From assembly GCA_963513935.1 (NCBI GenBank), contig OY740768.1, positions 63,468,786 to 63,532,785 of the forward strand: DNA of 64,000 nucleotides, read 5' to 3'. This document shows positions 27,005 to 39,300 of this stretch, in pieces (position 1 is the first letter of the stretch; the number at the start of each line of letters is the position of its first letter). Source of the stretch: Aphrophora alni. Its lineage: Eukaryota; Arthropoda; Insecta; Hemiptera; Aphrophoridae. The position numbers and the translations under genes are program-made. The notes under the pieces were generated by a model. The model was not told the origin of the DNA. It searched no databases and was given only the letters and a program-made list of their open reading frames with translations.

Positions 27005-27073
27005 CAACACTAGTAACACGATAGTCCGAGTCGGTAGTGTATCGATACACTACTATCAACTGTTTTAGTGTTG
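27005..27073. promoter_or_regulatory. inverted repeat with TATCGATA-centred 20-bp palindrome
   Basis: GTAGTGTATCGATACACTAC at 27034-27053 is a perfect 20-bp palindrome with TATCGATA at its centre, the known DRE core bound by DREF (and overlapping the CGATA bound by BEAF-32) in Drosophila. Around it an imperfect inverted repeat pairs CAACACTAGTAACACGATAGT (27005-27025) with ACTATCAACTGTTTTAGTGTTG (about 27052-27073). Two readings fit: a DRE-type promoter or insulator element, or a small foldback transposon remnant. No coding start follows that I can support. The symmetry is certain; the function is not. Confidence 0.5.
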
Positions 27074-30000
27074 GTTAAAATGTTTATGAATTGTAAGTGA
27101 ATATAACATGTTCATAGATAAGAATGGGTAGTTGATGTGAAAACCGTAAACGTTATGGAACAAAAGCAAAGTATTTTTTAATTTTAGTGCCATCGAAGAA
27201 AATATAATTTATTTATTGAAAAAATGTATTAAGAAATATTTTGGACACTTTAAATAGATGGTAACCTATCTTCCCCCTCTCTACTTCAAAAATAGCATAA
27301 TAATAGCAAAAGACAGAAAGTAAAACACATTATATACTGTTTTGCTTCAGAGTCTATTAAATCATACGTGAGATTATCTGCAAAATATAAGATTGTATAG
27401 TGTTCCATTCATCATATTGTGCGATCATATAATTTTACATCGTATGCCTCACTTTTGGTTTGAGTATTAAATGAAAATGACTTTAACAGACCCTTACAAA
27501 TGTGTAAGATAAACGCCCTTAGCCGTTTTCTGGGTGAGTGGGGTTTTTTCAAGTGTACTGTACTTTTATTACATTTGTGTATGAAAAAAAAAAAATTTAC
27601 TCTTTCTGGACATGTAATCATGGGGATACAATAAACCCCACATTTATGATTTCAGGCGAACTTAACACACCAATCCTTTATAATTTAAGGTGGGTTATTA
27701 GCCTTTGGAGTAATTGACTCCCGCTTTTTGATGGAACTGTGTTACTGGTGATATTTTTAAGAAATGTTACATTCTGAATAATAAATATACACATAATGAA
27801 ACTATTTATGCTAACTTGCTCAGTTTCCAGTTTGGGTATTCTTTACACAAACAAAGATTATTTGTTCCCTTGAATAGGGAAATTCATTGAAATAGATTAC
27901 CTATATAGAAGCTACTTACTTATAAAATGTAGAACAGTGAGAATTTTATAGTTCGGTGTCTAGTATTTAGAGAAAATATCCATTTCTAGGTATTCTGTGT
28001 TGGACATACACCTACTCGAAGTGATGTTTTTAAAGTAAAACATCGCTCCAAAAAAGTTCTTTTTAAGTCTTGATTTCATCTCATAATAAGTATTCTTAAT
28101 ACAAGTTCCTGACATAAGTAAGGGGGGTTTAATCCTTATATAAATATATACACATTGTATAAAACAATCTACAACATTTTTGAATTTAACTTATTTAATT
28201 TTAGTGACAACTACTGAACTGATATTTTTAGTGACAGATAGTTTTGTTTGCTTAGTATTTTGATTTTGAATGTGACGTTGAGAGAGTCTGAGCAATGTTT
28301 TACACAAATTATGTTTTACATTTTTCAAAGTTTTATAGATAAAAGTAATAAATTCAGAGCACTTCTTAGATTTATTTGTAACATAGTTCTCTTTTAGGTA
28401 ACTTTCAGTATCAATTAAGTAAACATGTTTATAGAAATAATACTATAATAACACTAGAAGTTTGAGACAATTAATAATAGTTCATCAATTATGATAAGTA
28501 AATATATGTAAATATTTTTGTAATTATATAAATAGTAGAAGGTACTTCATTATGTCCTGTAAGGATAGACCCAAAGTGTCTACAACAGGCCTAATGGGTG
28601 TTTGGAACTGTTTTACAAGCATTTAGGAAGTTGTGGGCATAATGGAAACCAACTGTCTTCTTACTTGTTCTAATGTACTTGTTATTCTCTTGGAACTAAA
28701 ACATCTGGTCAATTTAAGTTGAATCCTATATTACATATATTGAGTTGAAATGTCTCCTAAGGCAGACTATGAAAAATTCCATCATTTCATTCTAAACACA
28801 CACTCCAAGAATAATCCAATTAAGTATTTGAATATATTCTATATCAAAAGCAACCTAACCATTTCAGGCTGTATTGCCAATATTTATCAACTTGAACAAT
28901 ACTTCTCTAGAATATGTTTGTATATTCTGTGCTGTTTAGTTTCTGTTTTTGTTATGGTCTTGTATACAGTATAACAGACCTTAAATAGCGAGATATACCA
29001 ACATATACACACTTCATATTATCTTGAAGGGAGCAAAAGCACTGATTTTCTCCAATATGATTTATAGAAACGCTAAATTGGGATTTATTAGATATTAGCT
29101 AAGGACCTTCTTATGAATGTCGGTTTTAGAACTAAAATATAATCACTCCAACTGACAATTAGAATGGTACAATGTCCATTTCTCTCAATTACAAACTTGA
29201 AAGACAATAATATTTGTAATAAACTGTAAAGACACGTTGCACAACCATTTACAATCAAAATACTAACAAAACAAAACTATTCATCTTCATAAATGTATTG
29301 TAGTTGTCATTAAAAAGTGGAAATCAACCGTGATCTCGTCCTAAATTTTGTAAGTCATTTTAAACAACATTTATATGTTTAATAAGGCCTATACGTGCTT
29401 CCATTGTGTTATAAATTCACCTTAAAAGACTATAATATACAAGATGGAGTCAAGGTTCGTTTTCCGGAAATGATTACTTAACGTTATTTGTTTATAATTT
29501 TTAATTTTACACACGGGATCATTAATCTTAACATTTCGCCAAATGATATCGGTAGAGGCAATTTTGAGAAGTTACGTCTTTTTGATTTTGTTCTATAAAT
29601 TCTGAACCCGTTTTTTTGGATAGTTGGTGACTATGGCGTTTCGTTTAGGCATATGGGGCAACATTTTTACCAACATTTGATCAAAATCTGTACAACCTAT
29701 TTTATAAAATAGGCGAATTTTATTTTACTGTTATGGCAGATACCACCCCAAACTTTTAGTTATAAAAACAGAAACAAAAATGAAAATCTTCCCAAAATAT
29801 GTTACAATACAGCCATATATCGTTTCAGCTGTTTAGCACCGTACAGACAACACACAGAAAAAACGTATTTTCCAAAACCATTATCTTAACGATTAATTTG
29901 TTGGAGTTTCAACTAAACTTATAATTTTTTTTTAATTTATAGAAAATCATTATTTTGTTGGTAAATAAACTTTTTTTTTTCTAATATTTCCATACATTTA

Positions 30001-30120
30001 ATAATTTATTAAGTTATATACCGGTATGATTTATTATAAGTTGTTCTTGTAGTTATTTAAAAACTACAAACTCAAACGTTAAAAAAATTCTCCTAACTGC
30101 CGAATAATAACTGCAATTGA

Positions 30121-30350
30121 TCGACGAAAATGAAAAGTGGGTTGGTATTACATTGTGTGGTAACAGCTGACTTGGCCGTTGTAGGGGGCGGATTATGAAG
30201 GGAGCAAAATCGTTGAGGCCTTGAATTCAATTGTGTAATGAATCGCTGACACAGGCATGGCCCAGCTTATTTACACTTGACATCAGTTGTGTCGGTATCT
30301 GAGCGGTATTCGGTAACTTGTGATTTCAGTTATAATAATGTTATAATCAA
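30121..30350. promoter_or_regulatory. candidate conserved noncoding island
   Basis: One of the most distinct composition islands upstream of the exon. Motifs include GGTAACAGCTGAC (CAGCTG E-box), GTAGGGGGCGG, AATTCAATTGTGTAATGAATC (homeodomain-like), TGACACAGGCATGGCC (TALE TGACA) and CTTATTTACAC (forkhead GTAAATAA in reverse). No splice-flanked open frame. Consistent with an intronic enhancer; inference only. Confidence 0.3.
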
Positions 30351-31919
30351 ACCATAAACACAATAATTGACATACATGGTAACTTAATTAAAATAAATAA
30401 TAAATAGAAGGATAATATAAGAGGATGTGTTAGCATAACGAGTACGGGAAACTTTTATTGTTAATAAATTCTAATTGTGAAAGTTAGTAGGGATGAGAAC
30501 TTGATGTTCTGTCTACACACTTAACCGACTAAAGAGCTTCTTCTTTTCGCCGTTACTACATGTGTCAACCTCAACGTCAACTACGTCAACCGTAGATATA
30601 AACATAAAAATGCTTATGTAATAGCGTAAGTATAATAAAAAATAAAACTTAAATATCGTAATACAATTAAATTACTATAGTGTTAACAGAATAAAACTGC
30701 GTAGGGCCTATACATAGTGTCAAAAACCTGTCAAAAAAATTAATTTGACTATAAAGTTAATATTATGTATGTTGTGATATTTAACTGAGTAATCGATACT
30801 TTAATCAGAAAACCGATTATTAACTTAAGTAATCATCGTATATCTAGTTTTACTCTGAAGAAATGAGATGAAGATACAATACAGTTGGAGTGATTTATTT
30901 TGGAGCTAAGATATAATTTCTACTAAGTTGTTTCAAATGTGTAATAAGCATACACTGAAGATTACTTTTATTTTTACTTAGCATTTAAATTTACTAAACT
31001 TCTACATATAATTTGATTACTTTTATAAATCACAACATCTACTTTAATTTGTATAAATCAGGTTACAAGATAATCTGAGAGATTCCTAACCGATTGCTAA
31101 AAATAAAAATACTTAGACGACGGACGGTATGGATTTACTGTGCGATTCCTGGAATAATTTGATGAATAATGCCAAAGTCAGAATTTTAATAATATATAAA
31201 TACTTACCTTCCTGACTTAGGATTATCATTATTTCTTGAAATAATTTATTGGGAAATGGTTTTGAGATTAATTAATTATTAAATTTATCTTTCTATGAAT
31301 GTAACTGCATGCTTCTTGATTCATTCTGTAGAACTGAAGATTTTACAGAAACTGGTGTTATTGCAAAACATAAATTATATATTGAACTTTTATGGAGTAT
31401 TTTCATATTTATTACATTGTAACGTATAAAATATGTTCAGTTATATTCATACAAATTGTTGTGCCCGTAGTTGTAGGCTATAACCCTAATTTGCGTGGAT
31501 TACACCCCGATGGAGGTGTTGGCATTTTTTTTTTCAGCTCAAGGCAGTAAATTATGAAATAGATATTCGATTTAACATATTTTGCTACATTAATGTTCAA
31601 GTAAGATTCATCTATGTAAACAAGTGCTTTTTTTTAAGATATCAAAATTTGCAATAGTACCGGTAATAACTTTGTTTTACTTTTTTTCACCGAAGCTGTA
31701 ATTTTATTAAAACTTTGCTTGATACTTAGGTACTTCCATTATTATGTCTTATTCTACACTTTAAATAAAGACATAGCCAGTTCTCATTCAAGTAAGTTAA
31801 GCAAATTTATTTATCTTTCAACTTACTCACAATCATGGATGTGTGTTAATTTTCGTTTTCCTTTCTTTGCCTGATGTGCACACTATTATTTTTCTATTTT
31901 AAATGAATTTTTAAACAGA

Positions 31920-32645
31920 GCTATACACTTGGGTCTAAGTATAGCCAACAAGAAGAACCATGTTTTCCTTCAGTAACCCAATAGACTTATTAAATCGAGA
32001 GCTTGTGTCAAAGCATAGCCAACAAGCCGACCCATATTTTCCCTTAAGTAATCCAATAGACTTAATAAAGCGAGAGCTTGTGTCAAAGCATAGCCAACTA
32101 GCCGAATCAAGTTTTCCTTTCAGTAATCAAATAGACTTAATATCTTGAGATCTTTGATCAAAGCATAGCCATCAATTCAGTAATCCAATAGCATTAATAT
32201 CTTGAGAGCTTGGGTCAAAGCATAGCCAGCAAGCCGAACCATGTTTTCCCTTCAGTAATCCAATAGACTTAATATCTTGAAAGTTTGGGTCAAAGCATAG
32301 CCAGCAAGCCGAACCATGTTTTCCCTTCAGTAATCCAATAGACTTAATAAATCGAGAGCTTGTCTCAAAGCATAGTCAACTAGCCGAATCAAGTTTTCCT
32401 TTCAGTAATCAAATAGACTTAATATCTTGAGATCTTTGATCAAAGCATAGCCATCAATTCAGTAATCCAATAGCCTTAATATCTTGAGAGCTTGGGTCAA
32501 AGCATAGCCAGCAAACCGAACCATGTTTTCCCTTCAGTAATCCAATAGCCTTAATATCTTGAGAGCTAGTGTCGAAGCATAGTCAACAAGCCGAACCATA
32601 TTTTCCATTCCGTAATCCAATAGACCTAATATCTCGACTTTAGAG
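31920..32645 (+). repeat. 75-bp satellite array with 282-bp higher-order repeat
   Basis: About nine and a half tandem monomers share the core TCAAAGCATAGCC..GCCGAACCATGTTTTCC..CAGTAATCCAATAGACTTAATA. Core starts fall near 31932, 32007, 32082, 32157, 32214, 32289, 32364, 32439, 32496 and 32571. The steps are 75, 75, 75, 57, 75, 75, 75, 57 and 75. The two 57-bp monomers carry the same 18-bp deletion (AGCCATCAATTCAG junction), and the block 57+75+75+75 repeats with a period of exactly 282 bp. Both copies share private variants, such as the GATCTTTGATCAAAG monomer and the ACTAGCCGAATCAAG monomer. All step sizes are multiples of three, and the first two and a half monomers stay open as a 25-residue peptide repeat (31960-32148). 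Later monomers have TGA/TAA in that frame, so I do not call a gene. Confidence 0.93.
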
Positions 32646-34314
32646 TCTACAGATCAGGCTATATCTCTTCCCATTCACTTTCACAACAACGTTTAACTAA
32701 ACCCACCTATAACTTTGAAACCTGTGATGTTATTTTAACAATTCATTCAATAACTTCTAACTTTATCATTCATCAAATGAGTGTTGTTCTTGAAACGTCA
32801 AAAATGTACTGGAGAAAACATTTTTCCTAATTGCTGGCAAAAATATTTCAAATGTGGAAACTACTACACTCATATAAATTCCGTTCGGTTCCAATTAGCG
32901 TTTAAAACATACACCAACTCTGTCATTGACAAAACATATGCAGCTGTAAACATTTTAGGATTTCTTCCTTTTTTGCATGAAAAATTAATAAACAGTCAGG
33001 ATCTACCATAGGGATTTAATACAAATTTTCTGTTACAGTTATTGTTAAAACTATGAACAAACTTTGTCACTGATGTATGTGTTTCCGTTGAAAATTTGAA
33101 GAAAATGCTCTAAATATGTCTAAATTTCTGGTTCTCGTGTTATCCGGGTGAAGCAAAATTGTTATTACTTGGGAACTAATAACGAAATTAGAATCAAATA
33201 AAGACCTCAACCTGACCAGATATCGTTCCAACATACATGAGAATTTGATAAGCAGTATATGAGTTATTAGTGTAGAAATACTAAGGAGAAGCGTTTTTTT
33301 TATATAATTAGATATAAAATATCACAACCAATAATATACTAGTTTAAAAAATAAAAAAGTTGCTTCCATTGTCCTAATATATAAAAATAATAGGAATCTC
33401 GGCCACATACTTAAAACACAAAATATTGGTAAATAAGATTACATTTAGAAGATATCTGAAATTTTTAAAACATAACAGTAACTACTATTATTAAGATTTA
33501 CCCAATGTTTTCTCTATATAAATGTTAGCATCCGTGTCACATAAGTCCTGTTTTACAACTTAAATTTCCTCCAGAATTACCGTTCTAGGAACTTTTTGCA
33601 GGTTTGTAGAAGTTCGTTGACCTCCGTTAATAAGATAGCTAAATATATGTAAGCACTTTTTTCATTATTTACGCAATAACAATTCATAATATTTCAATAC
33701 TAATAAAACAGCACATTTCTTACAATAATGTTTAAGTTACATGAACTGAACATGTTTACTGTCAAGAAAAAAACAGTGCAAGTTGACAGCGTTAAAGGTC
33801 GTTATAATTCTGAAGGTGGCATGAAACTAAGAACTTTAAACTGTCTTGACACACGACGGCACACAAAACATTACACTTTGGGCGGACATCCAAATAAGAG
33901 GAACAAAGGGATATCTCCAAGTTAAACTTTAGGAACTATTTTGGCATTTGTTAACGCTGTTGGAAACTACAGTAGGAAGTAGTTGAACAACGTCTGTAAA
34001 TTAGGTGAGGGCTGGGTTTTCTTGTAATATGTGATCTTGTCTGTTGGTTTGATTAATTAATTACCCCATTATGAGTTTAATTTAGATAAAATTCTAATAA
34101 ACATGGTAATTTTTTATAGAATTATGACACTTAATATAGTTATTTTAGTATAAATCTTTAACAATATACAAGTCTCAAATAAGATCATTCTAAATACTAA
34201 AGTCTCCTAAAATTAAAATTGGTTATTTTAGTTAAAATAAAGGTTTATCATAAAATGTGGTGGGGTTTTGAACATGATTTAAATGAAAACAGAATTACTT
34301 ACAGCTGATGTTGT
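32646..34314. other. sequence between satellite and mariner relic, partly old repeat
   Basis: The part at 33050-33190 (GAAGAAAATGCTC..GGTTCTCGTGTTATCCGGGTG) has the style of 3' tails of insect non-LTR elements, by resemblance only. The frame 33728-33925 is less AT-skewed and protein-like (for example VDSVKGRYNSEGGMKLRT), but it has no splice signals and no family I know. It is left unannotated. Confidence 0.4.
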
Positions 34315-35400
34315 TTATTTATCTAAATCGTCGTCTTCTACAGTTTTTTCACGTAACTAATAAATTTCAATATGTGCGCCATTAGTCGCTCGGCAAATGT
34401 CCAATTGACTTCAAGTTCTGCCAAAACGTTAGTTAACATGTCTTTGTTAACGGGTATCATTGCTTCATTAATCCTCTTCCTTAAGTGATTTAGGTCACGA
34501 TTGTTTCTAGAAAAACAATGTTTTTGAAGTACCCCCACAAGAAGAAATCGCAAAGTGTCACGTATGGACTCCTTGAAGACCAGCGTATTGGTCCTTGCCA
34601 TCCTATCTATCGATGTCCAAACTTTTCATTCAAAATGTCTGTGAAAAATGTACTAAATTGCGGGGGTGAGTCATCTTGTTAGAAAGAAGTTGATGAATAT
34701 TTTCGAGTTCATCCAACTGAGGTTAACAATAATTGAATAATATATCGAGATACACAGTTCCATTAATTGTCTTTTCAGCGAAGAAGAAAGGCCCCTATCA
34801 GACGATTTTTCATCGCACCACACCAAACATTAACTTTAGGCGAGTCGTGTATTTTCTCAAAAATTGTATGTGGGTTTTCAGATCCCCATATGCGTGAATT
34901 GTGTCTGTTAACAGACCCATTGATATGGAATGTAGCCTCGTCTGGAAAATTATATCATATAAAAATTATTGGTTTTCATCAGTCTCGTTCAACATTTCAA
35001 CCACGAAATTAAAACATTATGCACCATCATTATCAGGTTTCAATTCCTGCAATAGCTAGATTTTATTTGCGTGTCATTTCAATCTTTTGTGTAAATCTTT
35101 GTGGATTGTTATTTTTGGAATATCTAACTCCAGACTTCGTCGAAGTATTGACTTCTTGGGAGTTCTGATTACAGATTGTCTAATAAGTTTAACTTTTTCG
35201 TCGAATACACTTGGCCTGCCAGATGATTTCTGATTTTGAACTGATACAGTTTCTTCAAATTGTTTGAATAAACGTCATATGTTATTTTCATGATGTGGAT
35301 CTTTTCTGTATTCGCGTCGAAATGCACGTAGCACTGAATTTATAGACTCTAATTTAGCCAGCAACAAAACACACTTTGCTTTTTTTTTATTAGAGAACAT
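34315..35400 (-). pseudogene. decayed DD41D (rosa-type) mariner transposase
   Basis: Read on the minus strand from ATG at 35400 this is a nearly full-length Tc1/mariner transposase, broken by stops and frameshifts. The N-terminal part (FSNKKKAKCVLLLAK, then RLFKQFEETVSVQ, SGRPSVFDEKV and ITIHKDLHKRL) fits the helix-turn-helix DNA-binding region. The catalytic domain shows DEATF with D1 at 34940-34942, NRHNSRIWGSENPH, PKVNVWCGAM, QDDSPPQFSTFF with D2 at 34673-34675, and CDFFLWGYFKNIVF with D3 at 34547-34549. D2 and D3 are in one frame with 41 residues between them, the spacing that defines the DD41D group. The C-terminus (RDLNHLRKRI, TNGAHIEIY) runs through a TAG at 34357 into an acidic tail, VEDDDLDK, and TAA at 34315. 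A TGA at 35275, further stops and at least four frame changes make it non-functional. The usual SPDLTPLD motif reads SPYVTLCD. I could not find terminal inverted repeats, so the element's ends are unknown. Confidence 0.88.
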
Positions 35401-35939
35401 AATAACACACTACACTCCAGAAAACACAAAACACACTACCATAGCAATGCAAGAACTATTTTGAGGTTGCAACAGTTGTTAAACAAACTTTTATGTTATC
35501 ATAGATACCAATACTACTCTGTCTAGATCGATGTACAATTGCATCCATAATTAAATCTAGAATATTTGTAATATTACCGTTAGCTATACGGGTGTACCTT
35601 AACCCATGTAAGCGTGAGAGTAAAATACATAAAATTTGTTTTTTGTATGTTGTTTAATTCTTATTAAATATGTAACGTCATTCTAAAAACTCACAAATTT
35701 CATAGTTTAAAAAAAAAATTAATATAAAGATTGTAATATTTTATATTACAGTACTTATAAGTAATAAAACAATTTTCTATTTTCCTATATTTTCAGTACT
35801 TTTATATTTGTATTAAAATTGTGAAAACGTCATCTTGCAATGCCTTTGTATTCAAAATGTTTCACCTGAACTCATCATTCGACTGCATCCCATAGATAAA
35901 TCTTTCTACTACATAATTTAATCATAACTAAAACTACCA

Positions 35940-36192
35940 TTTCAGTTAGGTCCTTCCTGAACAGTTCCATAAATCAACCTACTTTCCTTCGCCGGATCAC
36001 ACCTAGAAAATCATCTTAGCGTCTTCAATTTTCCCTTACTCTCTACGCAACTAAAAACCTTTCCTAACTAATTCCAAATCCTCAGGAACAATTATTTCAA
36101 GTAAAAAACATACGATCTAGACTGGGAATTGAAATCAAGAAGTTTAACTTTACGCGTCAATGCTCTACCTACTGAGCTATCTTCCCTCCGCA
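35940..36192 (-). mobile_element. tRNA-derived SINE, copy 1
   Basis: On the minus strand the head reads GGAGGGAAGATAGCTCAGTAGGTAGAGCATTG, with a near-perfect RNA polymerase III A box (TAGCTCAGTAGGTAGAGC, 36163-36180). A B-box-like GATTTCAATTCCC follows at 36124-36136, then CAGTCTAGATCGTATG. The anticodon region does not fold as a tRNA, so this is a SINE rather than a tRNA gene. The head (36116-36192) is firm; the tail towards lower coordinates is uncertain, and 35940 is a guess. It lies head-to-head with copy 2. Confidence 0.75.
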
Positions 36193-36274
36193 GTAGAACC
36201 ATTTCTCATTTGACATTGTTTTTTGCTACAATTACCTCGTTACAATCGACATTGAAACTAATCCGTATACTCGA

Positions 36275-36345
36275 CTTGTAGACTTGACGTGTTAAAGGTT
36301 CAACTCCCAGGCTAGGTCGTATATTTTTCACTTCAAATAATAATA
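36275..36345 (+). mobile_element. tRNA-derived SINE fragment, copy 2 (inverted relative to copy 1)
   Basis: TTGACGTGTTAAAGGTTCAACTCCCAGGCTAGGTCGTATATTTTTCACTTCAAATAAT matches, segment by segment, the part of copy 1 from its anticodon-like region through the post-B-box body. The B box GGTTCAACTCCC (36297-36308) is better preserved than in copy 1, but the A-box half is missing. Orientation is opposite, giving an inverted SINE pair about 85 bp apart. Confidence 0.72.
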
Positions 36346-39300
36346 CTAGCTTAACAAAAAAAATGTGTAAGAGTTAAAATCAATAAATTAACACATGGAC
36401 GTTCAGAACTTTAACAAAATCACCGATCTTTTCATTACCAACAACACTGCAATTTCTCTGCGTCCCAGCACAGATTATTGATATGTAATATTATAGATAT
36501 GTTTCTAATATGAGCACTGATGTATACAAAATTATTGGGTATGATCTACAGATATCTAATTCCAGATGAATCTGAAATGTAACTATTACACAAATTGGTT
36601 AAAATATTTTTAAATAACCATCTTCTCGGAATTAAATGGAATCAAGTTTCGGTCCGCCCAGTCATTTCCTGGAGGGGAATAAAACTTCATAAGTCACATC
36701 AAAGGGAATCTAGTAAAACTTAAACGCCACCGGTCAAGATTTCTACCACACATTTGGTCGCACTGCTAATATCATGGAGATGTGTATTATCCCCACATTT
36801 CCAAATTCCTATGTTCTTGTTCTTCTTCACTGTTTTAAAACTCTTTGTAAACTTTTTTTACATTTATTATTATTGCCTGTCCCCAGAAAATGTGTACCTC
36901 ATTAATTGAAATATTTTGCCTATCTTCATTAAGACTGCTAAGTTACGTTACGTTAAAAAAGCTATCGTTTCTTCTCTGTATAAAACAAATATGTAGAACC
37001 TTCTAGTATAGCACACCAAATCTGCGTATCTATTTCCGATATTGTCTGTTGATAGAACCACAAAGCCATTTTGGATGATATATGTTATCTTCTTCCATAC
37101 ATTCTGTAGCGTTGCCATAACAACTTAGTTGCTTACATAAAACAGCTCTTCACATTATGTCCATATATAAGCATAATATGAAAATAACCTCTTTTTCTTA
37201 GACAGTAAGCTTTAGAGAATTTATCTATTTGAAGTTGGAACAAACCATTTAAGAAGGAATTACTCCATATCCTGTTAATGTCAGAAAAGTGTGGTGTACT
37301 ATATAACACAAAGAAACCGCCTGTAGCCTAGATCGTTTGTCCTGTACTCAAACAAGTTCTCTATACGTCCAACATTTAGATAAGTAATTATCCTAACAAA
37401 TTGAATTAGATTGGATGGTAACGTAAACAGTCATTTAACATTTATGAATGTGATAATTTAACAAAAATATATTCAATATTAGCTTCTATTTCAGTTTTGG
37501 AGTTTAGTGCGAAGTTGTTCAGTGTTGGAGTTCGAAATGCATATAACCTCAATAAACTCTATAAATCGTAAAAAATAAAGTTTTTCTGACTTATATTTAT
37601 TGATAATAAGTGTATTGAATTCACAAATTTTATTTAATATGCGATTTAATAATCTTAAAAAATAAATAACTTAGTTAATTTCTTTAATCGCAGAATATAC
37701 TTAGTGTTTGTAATTTTCCATAATTTGTATTTTAAAATCTCGTAATACATGATAGTAAATATTTATTGATATATTTGTTTACCTGTGTATAATTTTACAG
37801 CAACTTAGTGTGTATGATTTTTTTTATGTTGGTGTCAAATTTTTTTTTTTTTTTTTAATAATTTTGTTGGTGTATATTTGTATATAGTTTTAGTTATTTT
37901 TACAGTTCTGGTCTAAATTTAACCCTTATTTAATATTAATAATTTTAGTTTTAATTTGCAACTTAATCATACTAATATATAGTAAATAATTTAACGTATA
38001 ACTTAGCCTTTTTCAATAACTAGTTTTATCCATGCTTTGGAAAAATTGTCTATTTTGTGTTATACACATATATTATAGCAAGTGTGTGAATATACGATTT
38101 CAATAAATGTGAAAAATCCGCTATTAACTACTTTAAAGCCTTCAAAACCAGATCATGTTCCTAATACCTCACACAACCTCACACATAAACATAGCAGAAG
38201 CTTAAATATTTATTATGGAAATTAAAATACATTTTATTTTTCACCATTCAAAGAATATTTTTATCCTCAGAAAATACCACCACAACATAATAATATTGTT
38301 GACAAGAGAAAAATGTAAGAATACTTTTTGGACTCATTTTGTATGAAATTGTATTCAGTGAACAGAATACATTATTTAGAATTCCTCTTGTGTGTTGGCT
38401 ATTTTAAATTATAATGATGATGGGATTTGATGTTTTACGTTTATATTGAAATCAATTAAATTGAAGTGCATAAATCGTATTATCATTGCTAAAACCGTAC
38501 AAATTCTATTGCCACAAACACATAAACAGCCAAAATTATAATATTGGGTTATAATACAAATATTAAAATATATGTTATGTTGTTATATAATATATAGTAT
38601 ATGGTTATGTTGACAATATATATATTTGATAAGGCATGGGAAATAATTTTTTTGTAAATAGAAAACAAGAAATAGATTTATTTATTTGTGTCTAAATAAA
38701 TCTATCTAGAAAAAATAAAATTATTTGTATTGAAAAAAAGGATCTAGATAATCATGAAAATTCATATTTATATTATAATACCCAAAATTGGAGAAAATTA
38801 GAATTTTTATTTTGAACTTTTTGAGGTTTCTCATTTGACTTCTTCCGATTAATTTGTATTTTGCGAAATATGTTTCAAGGTTTAGAAAAGAATTAAAAAT
38901 CTACAAAACCAGATCTCCAAAGAAATCACCGTGAAAATATTTTAACCATGGTAAATAATCGAATAAACCATTCTTCGTTTTTTTTCGAATACAGTATATA
39001 CATACATATATAAATAAATGATTTTACTAAAAGATGAACACAAAAATAGAGAATAGAAAATAAACATAATTAAAATAATTGCGACTTCTGCCTTTGTCAA
39101 CAAAAAGAGAGAGGGAAGGAAAGAGTGGGATATGACTAAATATAATAATTAAAAGTGATACAATAATATTAGTTTTATAACAATTATATAAAGTTTAAAG
39201 TGATACGCCTTATTATTGTATAACTAATTTTTCCGACGAGAGAATGATACTACAAATTAGTTAATTTGGTTCACTTGATTTGAGAATTAGCTGATGTGCA

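Noticed and set aside
33728..33925. 65-codon plus-strand frame with protein-like composition
   Set aside because: No splice sites, no recognised domain and isolated next to repeats. It is kept only as a remark.
34767..35012. 81-codon plus-strand frame
   Set aside because: It is the antisense shadow of the mariner transposase pseudogene.
36116..36190. tRNA gene on the minus strand
   Set aside because: The A box is excellent, but the anticodon arm and acceptor pairing are missing and a homologous body follows the B box, so it is a SINE head.
37111..37124. Second RFX-like X-box GTTGCCATAACAAC
   Set aside because: One mismatch falls in the right half-site core and there is no surrounding island. 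It is mentioned only beside the stronger site at 2003-2016.
37490..37560. Possible 5' exon after TTCTATTTCAG with an initiator-like TCAGT
   Set aside because: No downstream promoter element, no open frame with a start and no donor site. The evidence is too thin.
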